Shown here piece by piece: positions 36,788 to 50,469 of a stretch of 64,000 nucleotides of DNA. Made by a program: the position numbers and the translations under genes. This DNA comes from Paracentrotus lividus (taxonomy: Eukaryota > Echinodermata > Echinoidea > Camarodonta > Echinidae), in contig CALNVZ010000080.1 in NCBI GenBank assembly GCA_940671915.1, positions 470,503 through 534,502 of the forward strand. Direction: 5' to 3'. A model generated the notes under the pieces. It saw only the letters and a list, made by a program, of their open reading frames with translations. It ran no database searches and was not told where the DNA came from. Every line of letters begins with the position of its first letter. The stretch's first letter is position 1.

Positions 36788-37246
36788 TTAAAGGAGAAGT
36801 TCACCCTGGAATTTTATTGGTCTTAAAAAATGCAGAAAAAATAAAAGAAAAATATGAGTGAAGATTTGGGGAAAATCGACCAAAATATGATGAAGTTATG
36901 AATAGTGTAGTGTAGTGTAAATTCCATAAAATGTCATTTTTGTCAGAAGAAAATAATTATGTCACCTGTGCGGTCGATATACCATCAAACATATGTTCAT
37001 ATACATGACTATATAAAATTGACCCATTCCTTTATCAAGAACCATGACAAAAAGACAAATTTATTGAATTTACATACACAACCAATGGGAGAGCTGCTCG
37101 CACGTGACGTCACAGAATCAAAACTTAAAATATTCATAACCTTGCTATTTTTTAGTCGATTTTCTTCAAACTTTCACTAATATTTTTTAATTATTTTTCT
37201 TCATTTTTTAAGACCAATAAAATTCCAGGGTGAACTTCCCCTTTAA
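36788..37246. mobile_element. piggyBac-like MITE with TTAA sites
   Basis: The left end (TTAAAGGAGAAGTTCACCCT) and right end (AGGGTGAACTTCCCCTTTAA) are inverted, with TTAA at both borders and further arm pairing (GGAATTTTATTGGTCTTAA). Gene 2 has the unoccupied sequence ACTAAATCTGTACAACTAC near 61095. Non-coding. Confidence 0.8.
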
Positions 37247-37416
37247 AACTACATGTTGACCTATGTACACAAATTCTGGGTTCTAGTATCTTATTGTGCT
37301 ATGTATGCCATGTGTCTCCAAATGTGTGTTATGTTCAATTAACTTGAGTAAAATCAAATCCAGGAACCTACTCGTGACCATTAAAAAATATATTTCTTGT
37401 TCTGTTTATTTGACAG

Positions 37417-37554
37417 GTTGAATCTCTAGAACTAGGTGTAGAGCATATCAGTGCGGATGGATTACAAAGCCTGGTTGCCAGTATATGTTCAATGACATGT
37501 CTCAGAAGTGTGAACCTTGTTAACCTGGGAAGTTTGCATACAGCAGAAGCAAAG
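37417..37554 (+). CDS. NLR gene 1, LRR exon (46 codons)
   Basis: Acceptor TTTGACAG and donor AAAG/GTAACC, phase 0 both ends, 138 bp. It begins VESLELGVEHISADGLQSL and continues ASICSMTCLRSVNLVNL: LRR spacing with the VESL start shared by the later exons but a shorter tail. I found no counterpart in gene 2. Confidence 0.75.
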
Positions 37555-38694
37555 GTAACCATCTGGAAATCAAAGCCTTAAATTAATTGTTCCAATACTA
37601 TTATCAATGTTTGGTTTTAAATTCATCACCTCAACACATTCCCAAATTTTAATTCCTTTTAAATTTAATCACATTTACTTTTTCCGATCACATTCTTTTG
37701 TATTTTATTTTATCTGAAATAACAGCCATCACAATGTTGTTGTTAAAATATTTAAGGAATATTTCATGTGTGAAGAAATATTCATTATTAGGTATTACCA
37801 TATTTACATACTATATCTTCATGCAAAAATTAATACAAAAGAAAAAACAAGTATCGAGCTCAAGCCAAACTTTATGCAAAAGCATGGAACTAGGCATATT
37901 TATCTAGTTTGTACATCTCAATTAGGGTAATGATGTTCTGAAGTGGGATAGATGGCGCATTGAATATTTGATTACTTTGTGAGCTGGAATTACATTGAGC
38001 AGGCCTCCATGGTACGGTTTGAAAGTTACCCATTTTGAATATTTTTAGCCTACTGTTTATTTAAGCAAGTTTAATTAAGAAATGACTGAAATACTAACCA
38101 AACTTTGTCTCCCAGTGGCGTTGCAACGTTGATTTACAACACACACGTAAGTATAAAGAATTATATTTGCCTGCAGAACCTAATTAACGCTATGTCAAAA
38201 TCCTAGGCTTATCTGAGCCTATTACTGAGTGTGACTAGATCATTTTTTCCTCTTGGTCAAAAACATTAAAAATTCGCCAGAATTTGTGAAAGGAATTTCA
38301 CACAATTTCTCACAATCTTTTAATGCATGCAGATTGATATGACACTATAATTACAACAGTGGTTAGCAGGATTTCTATGCCGTTCCCACATCTGATCTAT
38401 CTCTTTAAATATGTTATGTGTAGATGCACCATCTCTTGCTCTTGAACAGTATGTTCCTATTAATCAGTGCAATTTTCTATACAAGTGGCATCAATATTTG
38501 ATGTGAATTATATTCTTTAGTGTACCCTAATTTGGGGATTTATTATGAACCTGATCAACAATTAAATTACAAGAATTTCTTAAAATATGGATTTAATGTT
38601 CTAAATAAGTCCTACTTTGTGACATTAATTTGCTTGTAATTGAGTTTTTAAATCCAAAGACATTGATACAGATGTACTCCGCTTTTATGTTTAG

Positions 38695-38838
38695 ATTACA
38701 CTGAGAAAGAAGTCAGGAGGATCATCATCAGAGGAGGACATCTCATCATCCTGTCAGATCAACCTCAAATGGATGAAAGGAGATCAGCTCACTGCCTTTG
38801 TAGCTTCACTCTCTTCATCACAGACATCATCTGTACAA
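38695..38838 (+). CDS. NLR gene 1, divergent repeat exon (48 codons)
   Basis: Acceptor TTATGTTTAG and donor CAA/GTAATT, phase 0 both ends, 144 bp. It reads ITLRKKSGGSSSEEDISSSC and then QINLKWMKGDQLTAFVASL. The Ser/Glu-rich start is not LRR-like; the second half has LRR-like spacing. I found no counterpart in gene 2. Supported by splice sites and phase only. Confidence 0.6.
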
Positions 38839-40394
38839 GTAATTTCCCTTTAATCTTTATACTACTTTATAATTACATCAAGTAGGAATATCAAATTTTT
38901 TATTTTCCTTTCTCTGAACAGAGAGATTGTTATTGCTAAGACCTACTAGGAAAGATTAAAAAATGGAGCCCGTAAATTATGAAATGTTTTTCATCCTGAA
39001 AGTTTCATATGTACATACATATTCATTTTGACATTTATATATAGTTTTCCATTTAAAATGCCCAAAGTGCTTTGTAATGATATTATACAAGTAATCTTTG
39101 AAAATCTTGAATTGCAGTTTAAATGTACTGACAGACTTGGCCGATGCTACCATAGAATGCTCACAGCCTTTTCATATTTCATGCCTGTATACTTTTCTCT
39201 CTTGTAATTACGTTTGAACATCCAACAACAACATGATATGTCTCGTAGTAAAGACGTTAGTTTAGTCGATCATAATAGAAAAAATTTCTACCTTGATAGG
39301 CATTGATACCTAGAACACAGAGAGCATGGTATAATCTGGATTTGAAAAAGCTTTGTGCTATGAAGTGTATATTGGAAACAGTGATAAATTGAGACATTGT
39401 ACACAAACATTATACTACAGAGTAAAATTATATATTATGAATGTTTTATGCTTCATGAGAGGATTTGCTACTTAGGAAGAATTGTTACATGTAATATTGT
39501 AAATCCCACAGTGTTAGATCCAGATTCTAGATCTGCATGCATGTATGAATTAATTCTAAAGTCACAACAGACCTTGGACCAAGAAGGCCTTTGAACCTGC
39601 AATATGTCAGAATCAAAGATTCGCAATTTCAAAAGATCGTACTGGCTCTGTTATGTTTGGGCATGGACCGATACATTAAATTGTGTGACCTAAGGCTGGA
39701 TACGCTACTGTACATCATACATGTATGGACTTCTATCAGTAAAAGCAAATTAACCACATTGACATTTCTAGTTCATGGAAAAGACACTATGCATTAAGCA
39801 ACAAATATCCCAGGGCTCTTAACTCAGACTCATGAAACTTCTGTTGCTAAATGTATTGTAACTGTCTTCCTATCATCAAAAAGTTAAAAAGTACACAATA
39901 AAAAAAATTCACACAAAAGTTTATCATTATCAGTCTCTTTATGGCAACTGGCTTATTCCTCTATGTTCAACCTACATGCACTTCAACGTGTGCTGATACA
40001 CAAAATCATCTCAATTGGTATATATTTTAAATTCACAACACATACATTTATTTTCTTTTTTAACACAGATGTACATAGTTAATATATCAAAATTCATTAT
40101 ATTTCATTGACATGTCTGTATTAAAATACTCAGTATTTTGACACAAACGAAACGAAAAGCGGTCTTTCATCACGTCATTCAACAAAATTTTTCCTCTTTC
40201 CAATAATCATTTCCTATTCCATGATATAGTAAAGATGTCTTCCTGTTGTGCAGTAGAAATACGATGCAAATAGTATGATTGCAAGAATAGTGGTTGTGGA
40301 GGTAGTAAATAAAAATGATAATAATGATATTGTTTTATTTTCTAAGCCACTTTAGGTCTTATAACTGTTCCATTGGCTTTACGATTTATGATAG
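38839..40394. other. Intron of gene 1, no gene seen
   Basis: AT-rich intron. Parts match the long gene 2 intron between 61380 and 62760, without the two MITEs found there. Short open frames near 39400-39800 carry no recognisable domain. Confidence 0.55.
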
Positions 40395-40556
40395 GTTGAA
40401 TCTCTTAAAATAGATGGCTGTGGTATCAGTGAGTCTACATCACAAACACTAGGTGCTAGTATCTGCGGCATGACATACATCAAGGATCTCAAACTATCAG
40501 GGAAACTATCAGATGGATTCTACAGTGCACTTATAAAAGGAGCTTCATCATTGAAG
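40395..40556 (+). CDS. NLR gene 1, LRR exon (54 codons)
   Basis: Acceptor TATGATAG and donor TTGAAG/GTAGAA, phase 0, 162 bp. It starts VESLKIDGCGISESTSQTLG and ends YSALIKGASSLK: two consecutive LRR-type units of about 27 residues. The following intron holds the DIRS-like element. The exon and its flanks are closely related to 52288-52449. Confidence 0.85.
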
Positions 40557-40671
40557 GTAGAAAGATTTATAAATGTAACTGCTTGAGGTACCCAAGAGCC
40601 ATTTTCCTGTAATTTAATGGTTTAGGATTTCTTTTGTTTTCTCATTTCTAAAAAGCAGATTTACTTCAATA

Positions 40672-40808
40672 GAAATATACATTTGCCTACCATTGCTATT
40701 TGACCTCAAATCGCCATAAATCGAAAATTGCACCGAAATTTTTGCCTAACATATTGCCTATTTACCCCCCCACCCCCCATGAATGGCGCCCTCCATTGGC
40801 GAGGATGC
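40672..40808 (+). repeat. Left inverted terminal repeat of the DIRS-like element
   Basis: Pairs with 50470-50604 in reverse orientation. Shared blocks include ACCATTGCTATTTGACCTCA and GGCGCCCTCCATTGGCG. Confidence 0.85.
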
Positions 40809-41238
40809 GGCCGCGCGCGATCTTATACTCATCCTCTAATCTCTTCGCCTCCGTCGAGATAAGTCGTACATTTTTGCCTGCGCCAAAAATAGCGTGTTTT
40901 TCTCCCTTTTGGGACTACTTTGCGGTTTTTTGCGAGGTTTAAATTCTCAGGATAATCATTTTGAGTATTCTGAGCTTTACTTTTGGGGTCTAGTTTTTGG
41001 TTTTGCCGAGATTTTGATAGTTTTATCTCTCGGTGATCGTTTACTTTTCTCGCTCTCTCTCCCGTAGACTTTCGTACGTTCCTTACTGTGTGTATGTAAT
41101 ACGTGTCGTAGTTTACGTTTGAGTGTTGTGTGTGTGGCGGTGCACAGATTGTTTGTGCTCCGCTTCTTTGATAGACCCGCCTATTTACCCCCTTTTGTGT
41201 ATTAACACTTTCTTTCTCTTTTATTTTACAGATTCATC

Positions 41239-43613
41239 ATGTCTAATTTTCTTCTCGCGCCTGCTTCATATAAAAGGAAGCGGGGGAAGAAATTAGCGAG
41301 CAAGCGTGTGTTTTCTTCGGAGAAGTCCCCCCTTGCGGGGGTGAGAGGCTTGTCGTTCGAGGAGGCGTTGGACGCTGTCCTTCCGCCTTCTTCACCACCT
41401 CGAACTTCGGTGAGTATTATTGGGTCGAACACCGGCGGACAAAACCTAGCTGCTCGGGCTTCGTCGGTCCCTCAGAGTACGGGACCGTTGATAACCGGCA
41501 GGATTGGCGGCGTCCAGGACGATGACGATTGCGGCCCTCGCGCCGGATCCGATAGTCCTTTGCCACGTTCGATCAACGGGAGATCTAAACAGTTACTACA
41601 TCGGTTTCACAACCGGTGGCCGGTTCACTGGTTAATTCAGTTCTGCCTGAAAACGCCGGGTTCATTTCTCTCACGGTGCCGAATCCCATTGTGCCTCTGG
41701 CTTCGCCTGGCATAACCGGATCGAGCTCGGTTTCTATATCGAGTTTGTCCGGACCGGATATCGGCGCCGTACCCTTAACTGAGGTAAATCGGATCCGCGA
41801 GTCGGTTTCCGTACCGGTTTTGGGAGTGAGTACCGTTCAAGACGGACCTATATCCTCGGATAGTAGGCCGCTTGTCGGTTACTCACTAACCCGGATGTCT
41901 CGCCCAGAGTTTTCGCTCTGTTACTCGTCGGCGGGTATCCGGCAGAGCGGGGTGTCCCCGTCTATATCCGACCGCCCACCTTTGGTGGCGGGGGTCCGTC
42001 TCGCTCCGTTTTCATCTCGGAGTACGCCCCCTTCTGTTTCGGATACTACGGCCGTGAGGCGTGTCCGTGTTTCGGATCCCTTGCCGGTTTCTTTTCGAAA
42101 CCAGGGTCCGTTACAGGCAGACGCTTCTTTGTTGGAGACAAGTCGGATTCCCACTTCGTCTTCCAAGTCGATTTCTTCTCGGATCGGTACCGCTTTTGGT
42201 GCGGGCCCTTCCGTAGCGAAGCGTCGTAGACTTACAGTTTCGGATCCCGAACCGGTTCCTGCGCGGAACAGTGCCCCTTTACAGGCGGGCACTTTTGGTT
42301 CGGAGAGACGTCGTTCTTTGCCGAACCCGGATCCGGGTTTCGTTGGGAACCCTGTTCCCCAGAGTTTGGCCACTCCCGTAACGGGCCGGCATCAACTACC
42401 GGATACCAATCCGGATAGTTTGTGTGTACCTCCGGAGGTTCGAGAGTGGGTTGAGCGTTACGAGGCAGCGGTACGTCACCACTCCCGACTCACCTCCATG
42501 GGTAGGTCACACCCTCCGGTTGAGGAACTGGATGCTTCCTCATCAGAGGATGAGATTGTTTCGGTGGCTGATTCTCACGTCTCTTTGTTTGAAGTTCATC
42601 CGACTCCCTTGTCCCGCAATTCGGATAGGATTGACAGGCGGAATCCCTCCCAGGTTGATGCTTCGGCGGATTTGTCATCCGACGGAGATGAACCTGAGGT
42701 CGCTGTAGAGCTTCCTTTAGCGAAGCGAGTGACGGGTTTGTTTCAGAAATACGTTCCAGATGTCGGAGTGACCCCCGAAACTTCGGAGGGGCGGAAAGGT
42801 TTCTTTTCGGGAAGGTCGAAAGCTGTTGCGTCTTTTCAGCTCCGAGTACAGGACATTCATAAAGAGGAATTTGTCTGTACTTCATCTAGACCGAAGAAAG
42901 CCTCATTTGATATTCGGAAACAAGTATCGGGTATCTTTGTGGAGGGAGACGATGGTCTTTTAACACCTAAGTCCATCTCCCCGGAGGTTCTGAAGTTGGC
43001 TGATATGTTCGAGACCGGGAAGAATTCTTTGTTGAAATCCGACAAAGGTGATGCTGACATTTCGTCTGCTATCACAGGCGGTCTTCGTTTATCTGTCTTA
43101 AATGACATGCTCTTGGAACTCTTGGCTGGCTCCCAGGAGTTGGACATTTCTCCGCCGGACCAGGCCGAGATTCTTTTGGCTCTTAGAGAGGTTTCTTCTC
43201 TCTTGTTCTCTCAGATTGCGGCTGCATCCACCTTGGTGGATAATGCCCGTAGAGTTCATGTTCTTGAGACTCTTCATATCAAACAATCCCTCATTCCGGA
43301 TATGGTCAAGGAGATTGACGTGTCTTCCCCCTTTCTTTGTGGGAACAACTTGGCAGACATCTTACAGAAAGAAGTGGATTCACGTAAGAAGGCCAAGGAA
43401 CTGTCTACATCTATTAGAGATGTTCGTCAGACTCCATCATCTTCTAGTTCCGCTAAATCTAGCTTCTTCAAAGCTCCTCTTTTCAGGAAGGGCAAGAAGA
43501 AGAAGGACAAGAAGACTCCCGTTCCTGCCAGGTCGACCCCGGCAGCTCCTCCTCAGGATCGTAGAGTAGCCGACTCTTCTCATGATTTTTATGATCGACA
43601 GGTGTCCGTTTAA
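41239..43613 (+). other. gag-like region of the DIRS-like fossil
   Basis: Long open sequence with high GC compared with the host flanks. The translated text is Ser/Pro/Arg-rich and ends in a Lys-rich basic tail (KKKKDKKTP), consistent with the first (structural, nucleic-acid-binding) gene of DIRS-type elements. No conserved zinc knuckle is seen. Confidence 0.6.
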
Positions 43614-46600
43614 GACAGACTCCCCGTCGAGGACGTGGAAGTGGTAGGGGCTCTTCCGAGGCGTCGCGAAGAGTCAGCCCTTTCGGCAGGGCGGGAAGCA
43701 TTATTCAGATGACTTCCCGAGTTCGCTTGGAGATCGGTAGGGTGGTCGATTCGGAATGTTTTCCAGCTTGGAAGTCAATCACGGACGACGTTTTCGTCCT
43801 CTCCGTGATCAAGAACGGTCTTCGGATAGATCTAGAAGAACCTCTTCAAGGGGTTATCCGAAGTCGATCACCACACAGTCGATCTTTTTCAGGAGCATAT
43901 CGTTTCGGAAGTTACTCACTCCTGGAAAAGGACGCTGTCGAACGGGTGAGAGATCAGGACCTGTGTCCTCCCCGTTTTTTGTAATCCCAGTCGTCAGGAT
44001 CGCTCAGGATGATCTAAACATGAAGAGGATCAACAGGACTGCAAAGTCGCCCTTCAGGATGGACCATCTAGCCTTATTCTTCCGGCTCTCGTCAGGACGA
44101 TTTTGCGGTGTCCCTCGACCTGAGCGATGCTATTTCCACTCCAATAGACCTCGTCGAGGATCTTTTGGGATTTGCCGTAGGAAAGGAGACTTTTCGCTTC
44201 AAAGCTCTTCCTTTCGGACTGCGCCAGCTCCCGAGTTTTCAAGGGTGGTCTCGGTTGATGTCGTTCCTCAGGGGCAAGGCCTTCGGATCTTTGCCTACTT
44301 AGACGATTGGTTCTCGTCGCCAATTCGGAGGTTCTGCTTTCTCACCATCTTTCGCTGTTAGTGGAAACAACGAGAGTTTGGGATTATGATCACTGGTCAA
44401 ATCGGATTCATTCCCCGAACTCGATTTACTTGGGGCCCAGTTGGATCTCAAAATCAACTGGCTCGGCGAGTCTCGAGAGGGTAGAGCTCTGGTCAATCTT
44501 GCGGTCCCTCCTGAGCATGCGGAGGGTTCGAGCCGAGGTTTGGTTGAGATGGCTGGGTCTTTTAGCCGTCTGGTGGACATCTTGCCGAATTGTCGTCTCT
44601 TATGAGACCTTTCCAGCTAATCTCCTGAAGTTTTTAGGGAATCTCAGCTCTTTCTGGTCTGGATTCTTTGCGATGGAGATCAAGAGCTTCTCTCACTTAC
44701 GACCGTACCTTCCTTCTTCAGGGAAGAGATTCAGGACCCTCTTCCCTCAATTACAGTGACCACGGACGCGTCACTTCAAGGTTGGGGGGCCATTGTCAGG
44801 TGAGGTTTCCGGATCTTGGCGCCTTCCGAGGCCTGCTGCTCACATCAAGTTCTGGACTTTTGTCAGTTCTGTTTGTCCTCCAACGTTTCCCGCCTGTTGG
44901 TGGGCGTTTCAGTGTTGATTCTCAGCGACACACCTCTGTGAGGCTTACATCAACAAACAGGAGGACACACTCTTTGGGAGTTGAACAGAGTAGCTTCCTC
45001 TTTTGGGAAGGTGCAATCGGGAGGAGATTCCTGTGCCTTCGGGTGGATCCACCTTCCGGGGGAGGACAATCTGATAGCAGATTTTCTATCCGGAGGTCGG
45101 TCGCTGCCATCGGAATGGATGTTGTCCCCTCAGGTCTTCGAGTTAGTAATTCAGAGATTCAGGAGCCTGGAAATAGATCTGTTTGCAACCTCTCTGAACA
45201 ACAGACTTCCTCGGTTTTGCTCCCGAGTCAGGGAGACTTCGGCTTTCGTTCTGGACGCGTTCTCTCTTCATTGGAAGGGATGGAAGGCGTACGCCTTTCC
45301 ACCATTCAAGCTGATACCTATGGTTCTCAGAAAGATCAGGGAGGATCGGGCAACAGTGGTCTTGATCGCTCCCCACTGGCCCGGTCGGGCCTGGTTCCAG
45401 GATCTGTTGCCCCTGTTAGTAGGGGAACCGCTGCCCCTTCCGGCCGTTCCGGACTTGGTCTCTCAACCCTTATCGGGAGCTCTTCATGCGGATCCATCGC
45501 TCCTTCATCTCACTGCTTGGCCTCTATCGGCCAGCGGGCTAGGGATGAACTTTCACAGAGCACTAGCTGCAGTTGAAATTAGACGGAAGATCGACTAGGA
45601 TTACAATCGCCAGGCTTCTTTTGCCTGAGGTGACAGACCAACTGCTCTATCCGATTGAAAGAGAAAAAAACAGAGAAGAGAACGCCCTTTTGATATCAGC
45701 CTGTGTCAAACGGTAACTGCGTGTCAGATAATACTTTGAGGACCTGATATACGCGTTGCAAACTTATCATTCAAATGCATAAATAAGCTTCTCTCGAGAA
45801 ATGTATTGCACTTTTTTAGCGACGCATTATAGGGAGTAACAGCAATTCAAAATCTCCGACCTGTGCAATCAACAATCCGTCACCCACCCAAAGTTCGACG
45901 CATAGAGTGGATCGGGCCCAATATTTTTAGAAACTTTTTTCCTTTTGATTTCGCTCTCTTGACTATTCATAACGACCCATTCACACGCTTTGCTCCTCGA
46001 CAAAACAGAGGTCTATCGATTCCCCATATTGATATTAAAAAACTTGTAATTATCTTCTCCGACTGTATAGGCGAACCTTGAAATTATAAGTCAGACCTAG
46101 CCCCATGATTAACCACCACAGCTCTGTGTTTTAAACAGAGTTGGGGAACCACAGAAAGATCTAATTCGCTGAATAATCACAGTATAAAATTGTAGTGTCT
46201 ATTTTCTTTGGATTTCTTTTCCTCATGAAAGGGGAAGATATCTTAAGGTATTTCGTATATTTTATTTTTTCTTTTAAGAAAGCTCTTCATCTCCAATTTC
46301 CTATTTGCTGAGAGTGAGTGAGATAAGAAAGAGAGAACAAAATAAAAAAATATTCATAATTTGACCTGATGTTGGCTCTGTTGAGTCATTCTATCAATAC
46401 TAATGATCTCATTGTAATGATCGGAGGCCATGTTTCTATGAATGAAATCCTATGTTTTTTTAAAGGCCGTTACACAAAAGTGAGTCATAGCCCGGCATAG
46501 TATTTCCTTGATTGTTTTTCTGTTGTTTTTTTTTAGTGCTTATGTTTGTTTTTTTGGGCTTCTTTTAATTTTTTTTTTTCGAGATTTGCTTTTGTTTATT

Positions 46601-46819
46601 TTCACCGTATACAAATACGTAGGCCAAATAACATATGTGAGTAATGAAGTTCCTAAATCGACGTTTTTTTTGATCTGTCCTAACTGGGCTAAAATGAGTA
46701 TGTATGGTGTGTTGAAGTAATTCTTGGGCAATTTCATACACTTAACTCTAAGTACGGATGGCGTTAATTTAGTACATCTTTCTATCGGCACCCTCACAAT
46801 ATGTTTTTGCGGTTTACCA

Positions 46820-49800
46820 ATGATTAAGATTATAGACTGATGTTCGAATCGGGGTGGGAATATACTACTGGATTTTACTCGTCATGTAATTTACGTTTGT
46901 TATTGTTTAGTGTTGATTTTCAAGCGTGGCGGATCCGGAGAGGGGTACAAGGAGGGGTACGCCCTCCAGTTGGATTGTTTTTCGGTCACACACCTATTGA
47001 ACATAATGTTGATTAAAGTATGAACAATTTTCGTATGCAACCGCTGTATTTTTCAATATTTCTTGCATCCGACGCTGGAGAGAGGGTAAGGTATCTTTGA
47101 CGATCCCAGTGAACTCTTTCATGCTCTGTTGTTATCATGAAGTAAGTTTCCTTTCCCTAATAATGTTTTATTGAAAACGTATGTTTTGCTGGCCGTAAAC
47201 CGGTTCGGCTAGTGTCGCGGTATGAAATGGGGTCTGAGGGGGGCCGTGTTGGTAAAGGCGCGCGGGGTGTATTTCTATAGCCGTGGGTGGATGCCAGGCG
47301 GGCCTGCTTTCCCGGAAGGTTTTGGGGGAGGGTTTCAAAGGTGGGGGGTCCTGGCCGGGTTCGGTGTGCGCTTTGGAACTGCGGATTTCTCGGGGGGGTG
47401 TGAATCTGGGGTCCTCAAGGACAGCTGTTCTTTGAGCGGGGGATCGGGTTGGAGCGAGGAGGGGAGGGGGTAGGATGTTCGGGGTACGTGCGTGCGCTGG
47501 TCTCACCTATCACCAGTGTCGGGATGATTCGTGGGTCCCTCAAGAGAGATATGGAAGAACGCTCTGGGGGGGCTCTCCTCCCTGGGGTCCCCTGGGGGGG
47601 GGGGTCTCCCCTCTCCCGGGGGGGGGGGGGGGGGGGGTCGTTTATTCGCACTGATTCTGTACATCATCATCGCTAAGAAACCCAAACAAGAACCTATGGC
47701 GGGGTGCGGGGGGGGGGGGGGGTCCCTGGGCTTGCCAAGTGATTCTTCAGATCTTCATCAGGCCATCTGACGTTTCTCGTTCTATCATGAAAGGACATAG
47801 ATGTGTCCGTAGGCCCTAAATGTACTCAGAGAACGGGGAATTCTTTTTTTTGTTTCTTAGCAAATCTATATTCATGACTATGTTTATTGTGTTATGCCTC
47901 TTACGATATCATGGATGCCGGTTTTATCGCGGTTCTAGCTTTGTTCGTGGTCATTATTCTTTCTTTTTGTTTGATGATGTGTGGGTGTTTGACTTGTCGA
48001 TTGTATTCTAGTTTGAATTGATTGTATTTTGTTCTGTATTATATTGCTTTGTTGTGTCTTATTGTTCTTGTTGTTGTTGGGATGTTTATGGTTTTTCTTA
48101 TTAAGGTTTACCGGTGGACTCGATTGAGCTTGTATTTGTTTGTCTCGGGTTTGTTGTGGTGAACTTCCGTGTTCGCTTGCTTAGGTTTATGTATATGAGC
48201 ATGTAGGACAAGGACAAATTCGATAGGTCCGCGTCGCATTGTGTGTGTTCCCTTTCTTCCGGCCAATTATTAATTTTGAGTTCTTTTGTTTTATTGAGAA
48301 AAATGTATGGCTTATGTGTGTGGAAATGTTGGAGTTCAATATAAATACAGAGTTAAATATTTCGATGACGGCGGTATTTATCTGATTCGTATTTATTTGT
48401 TTTTTAATTTTATATATCGCTTTATATTCATTATTTCCAATTAACATAGATGTTTATGTATCTTAGTTGCTTTGTGTTATATCGTTTTGGCCTAAGCATG
48501 TGCCGCGCCAAGGATGTTTTTCTATTGGATGCCTTCCACCCCGGATACAACTATAATCGATCTCGAAAGGGATTATACCTTGCATTCGTTGTCACCATCG
48601 TGTACGACCCGCCCATATCAATCGATCGAAGTTCGGTGTTTCATGCCCTAGCAAAAGGGGGAATACAGATTGCACACTTCAAAGATGTTGACACCCAACA
48701 GCAATCGCAATTATCTCTCCTAATGGCCAAAATGCAGATATAAGAATTGTTGGGCTTTAAGTGATTGTTAGATAGACTAAGAAGTATAAGAATGGTGTGG
48801 ACGGATATGCTTTAAATGCCAAGTCATCCATGCGACTTGTGACATTACCATGGGGATTACAATGGATGATGTTACCGTATATGTTCATTAATTATTTATG
48901 TTCGAATTTTTTCTACTGAAAAGTTGTGTGCCACACTGATTTGCGAATTTTATGTCTTCATATACTGCCCAAAATTGTTTACCGGCCATCGGCCCACACA
49001 AGAACACCAACATAATCAATAAGATAAAAAAGATGTGGGGGATTCGTAATATTAATCCTTTAACGGCATATCATACTTTCTATTTTCGATGGAGTCATAC
49101 CGTGGTGTGTTTATTCTATTTTTTTATCTGGGTGAGTTTGATCCTATCAGACGCTTGGATCGATAATGTGTGTTGATCTCGACGCTTATTCTATTGTGGG
49201 GGGGGTTGTAATGGTGGGCGGTTTTGGTTGATTATTGATGCTCGAGTCTTTTGTGGTTTGTTTTTCGAGGGCGCTTGCTATTTCTTCTCGGTCGGCTAGT
49301 TGTGGTGCAGTATTTTCATTTCAGGCCGCTTGTAATCGGTGAAGTTCTTTTATTCCTTATGTTTCAGTGGTTACAAGTCCTATGTAGTGTCGGCTATGCG
49401 TGATTGTACTTGTACTTTTTAATTTGCTTTGTGCTCGCGGAAGGTGGAGGAAGTTGGGGGTGGGGTAGTGAGGAGGGGGTTTTTTATGTCTGATGATGCG
49501 GGGCGGGGGGGTTTGGGCGGGATGGTGAGGGGGGGGGTGCAAATGGTTGCTGGGTGTGTGGGAGTCCGGTGGCGGCTTGGGGGGGGGGGTTAACTGGAGT
49601 TGTCGCCGTTAGTGGGGTGGGTGTGTTTGTTTTGTTCGTGTGTTGTTTATCTAGTTAGGTATTTTCTTTTTCGTATTTTTGGGTTGTTATTCGTGGTGTT
49701 GTTGTGTTTTGGCTATCCGTTCGGGCTTTCTGTCACCCTTACTTCTATTTATATTCTATTTATCTGTATTTGGTAGCGTGTTTGTTTTTAGTTTCCGGTC

Positions 49801-50100
49801 TGGTTCGTGGTTTGGTTGGTTGTTGGCTTGTTCTTTTTTCTGTTTTGTGTTCTTGTTTTATTCTCGCTCGTAATTCTGTTTGCGGGTGTTATGTATGGTT
49901 TGATTAATGAATTTAATAGGATTTTTCGTTCGGTCCGTTTCTGGATTGTGTTTTTTTTTAGTGTGCTCTTTTTGTCGGTTTATTGTTGGTGCTGTATGTT
50001 TGTGGTTTCTTAGTTTCCTTTGTTTTTTTTTTTTGTGGTGGAGGTTGGGGTCTGTCCATTTTTATTGTTAGGGTTTCTTCACAAGGTTTTGATGTCCGCT
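46820..50100. other. G/T-rich, strand-asymmetric tail inside the DIRS-like element
   Basis: The plus strand is strongly enriched in G and T, with G-runs up to about 15 (47590-47640, 47705-47725, 49195-49205, 49505-49590). A 97-codon frame at 48450-48743 shows no recognisable domain. I cannot assign this stretch; it may be the element's own 3' part or a separate insertion. Confidence 0.4.
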
Positions 50101-50469
50101 TTTTGCTTTATCCTGGATGATTTGATTAAAGTCTAGATGGGATGTTATCTTGTTGTCATTTTATTATTCCATTTTGCGTCCTTTGCAATTGGAAAGCTGG
50201 TAGCGATTGATAGCTCAACTGGTAGTGCTATCATATGTCCTATATATTTTTCTATTGTGGGAGTTCAGGTTGACATCATGAAAATGTAAAAGATTTCTAT
50301 TTTATTATTTTATCGATTATCGGAGAATATAACGAGTTATGTCGTATATTCTTCTCCTGTCCGATCCCGTCTATCCTTGCAACAACGGAAGTTTCTGGGC
50401 AGAGAGAGTAGAGGATGAGTATAAATATGTATCCTGTTTCAGAGCGAGGCAGCGAGTCCGACATCCTGC

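Noticed and set aside
41239-45598. Treating the retroelement's open frames as host genes
   Set aside because: They lie between inverted terminal repeats and have the style of DIRS-type elements; the region is a fossil inside a host intron.
48450-48743. 97-codon gene in the tail of the DIRS-like element
   Set aside because: No domain recognised; it lies in biased-composition sequence and is as likely chance as coding.
50201-50280. Possible tRNA gene (TAGCTCAACTGGTAG resembles a D-arm/A box)
   Set aside because: No convincing T-arm/B box or acceptor stem pairs with it. It lies inside the retroelement tail and may be a chance or a decayed tRNA-like piece.
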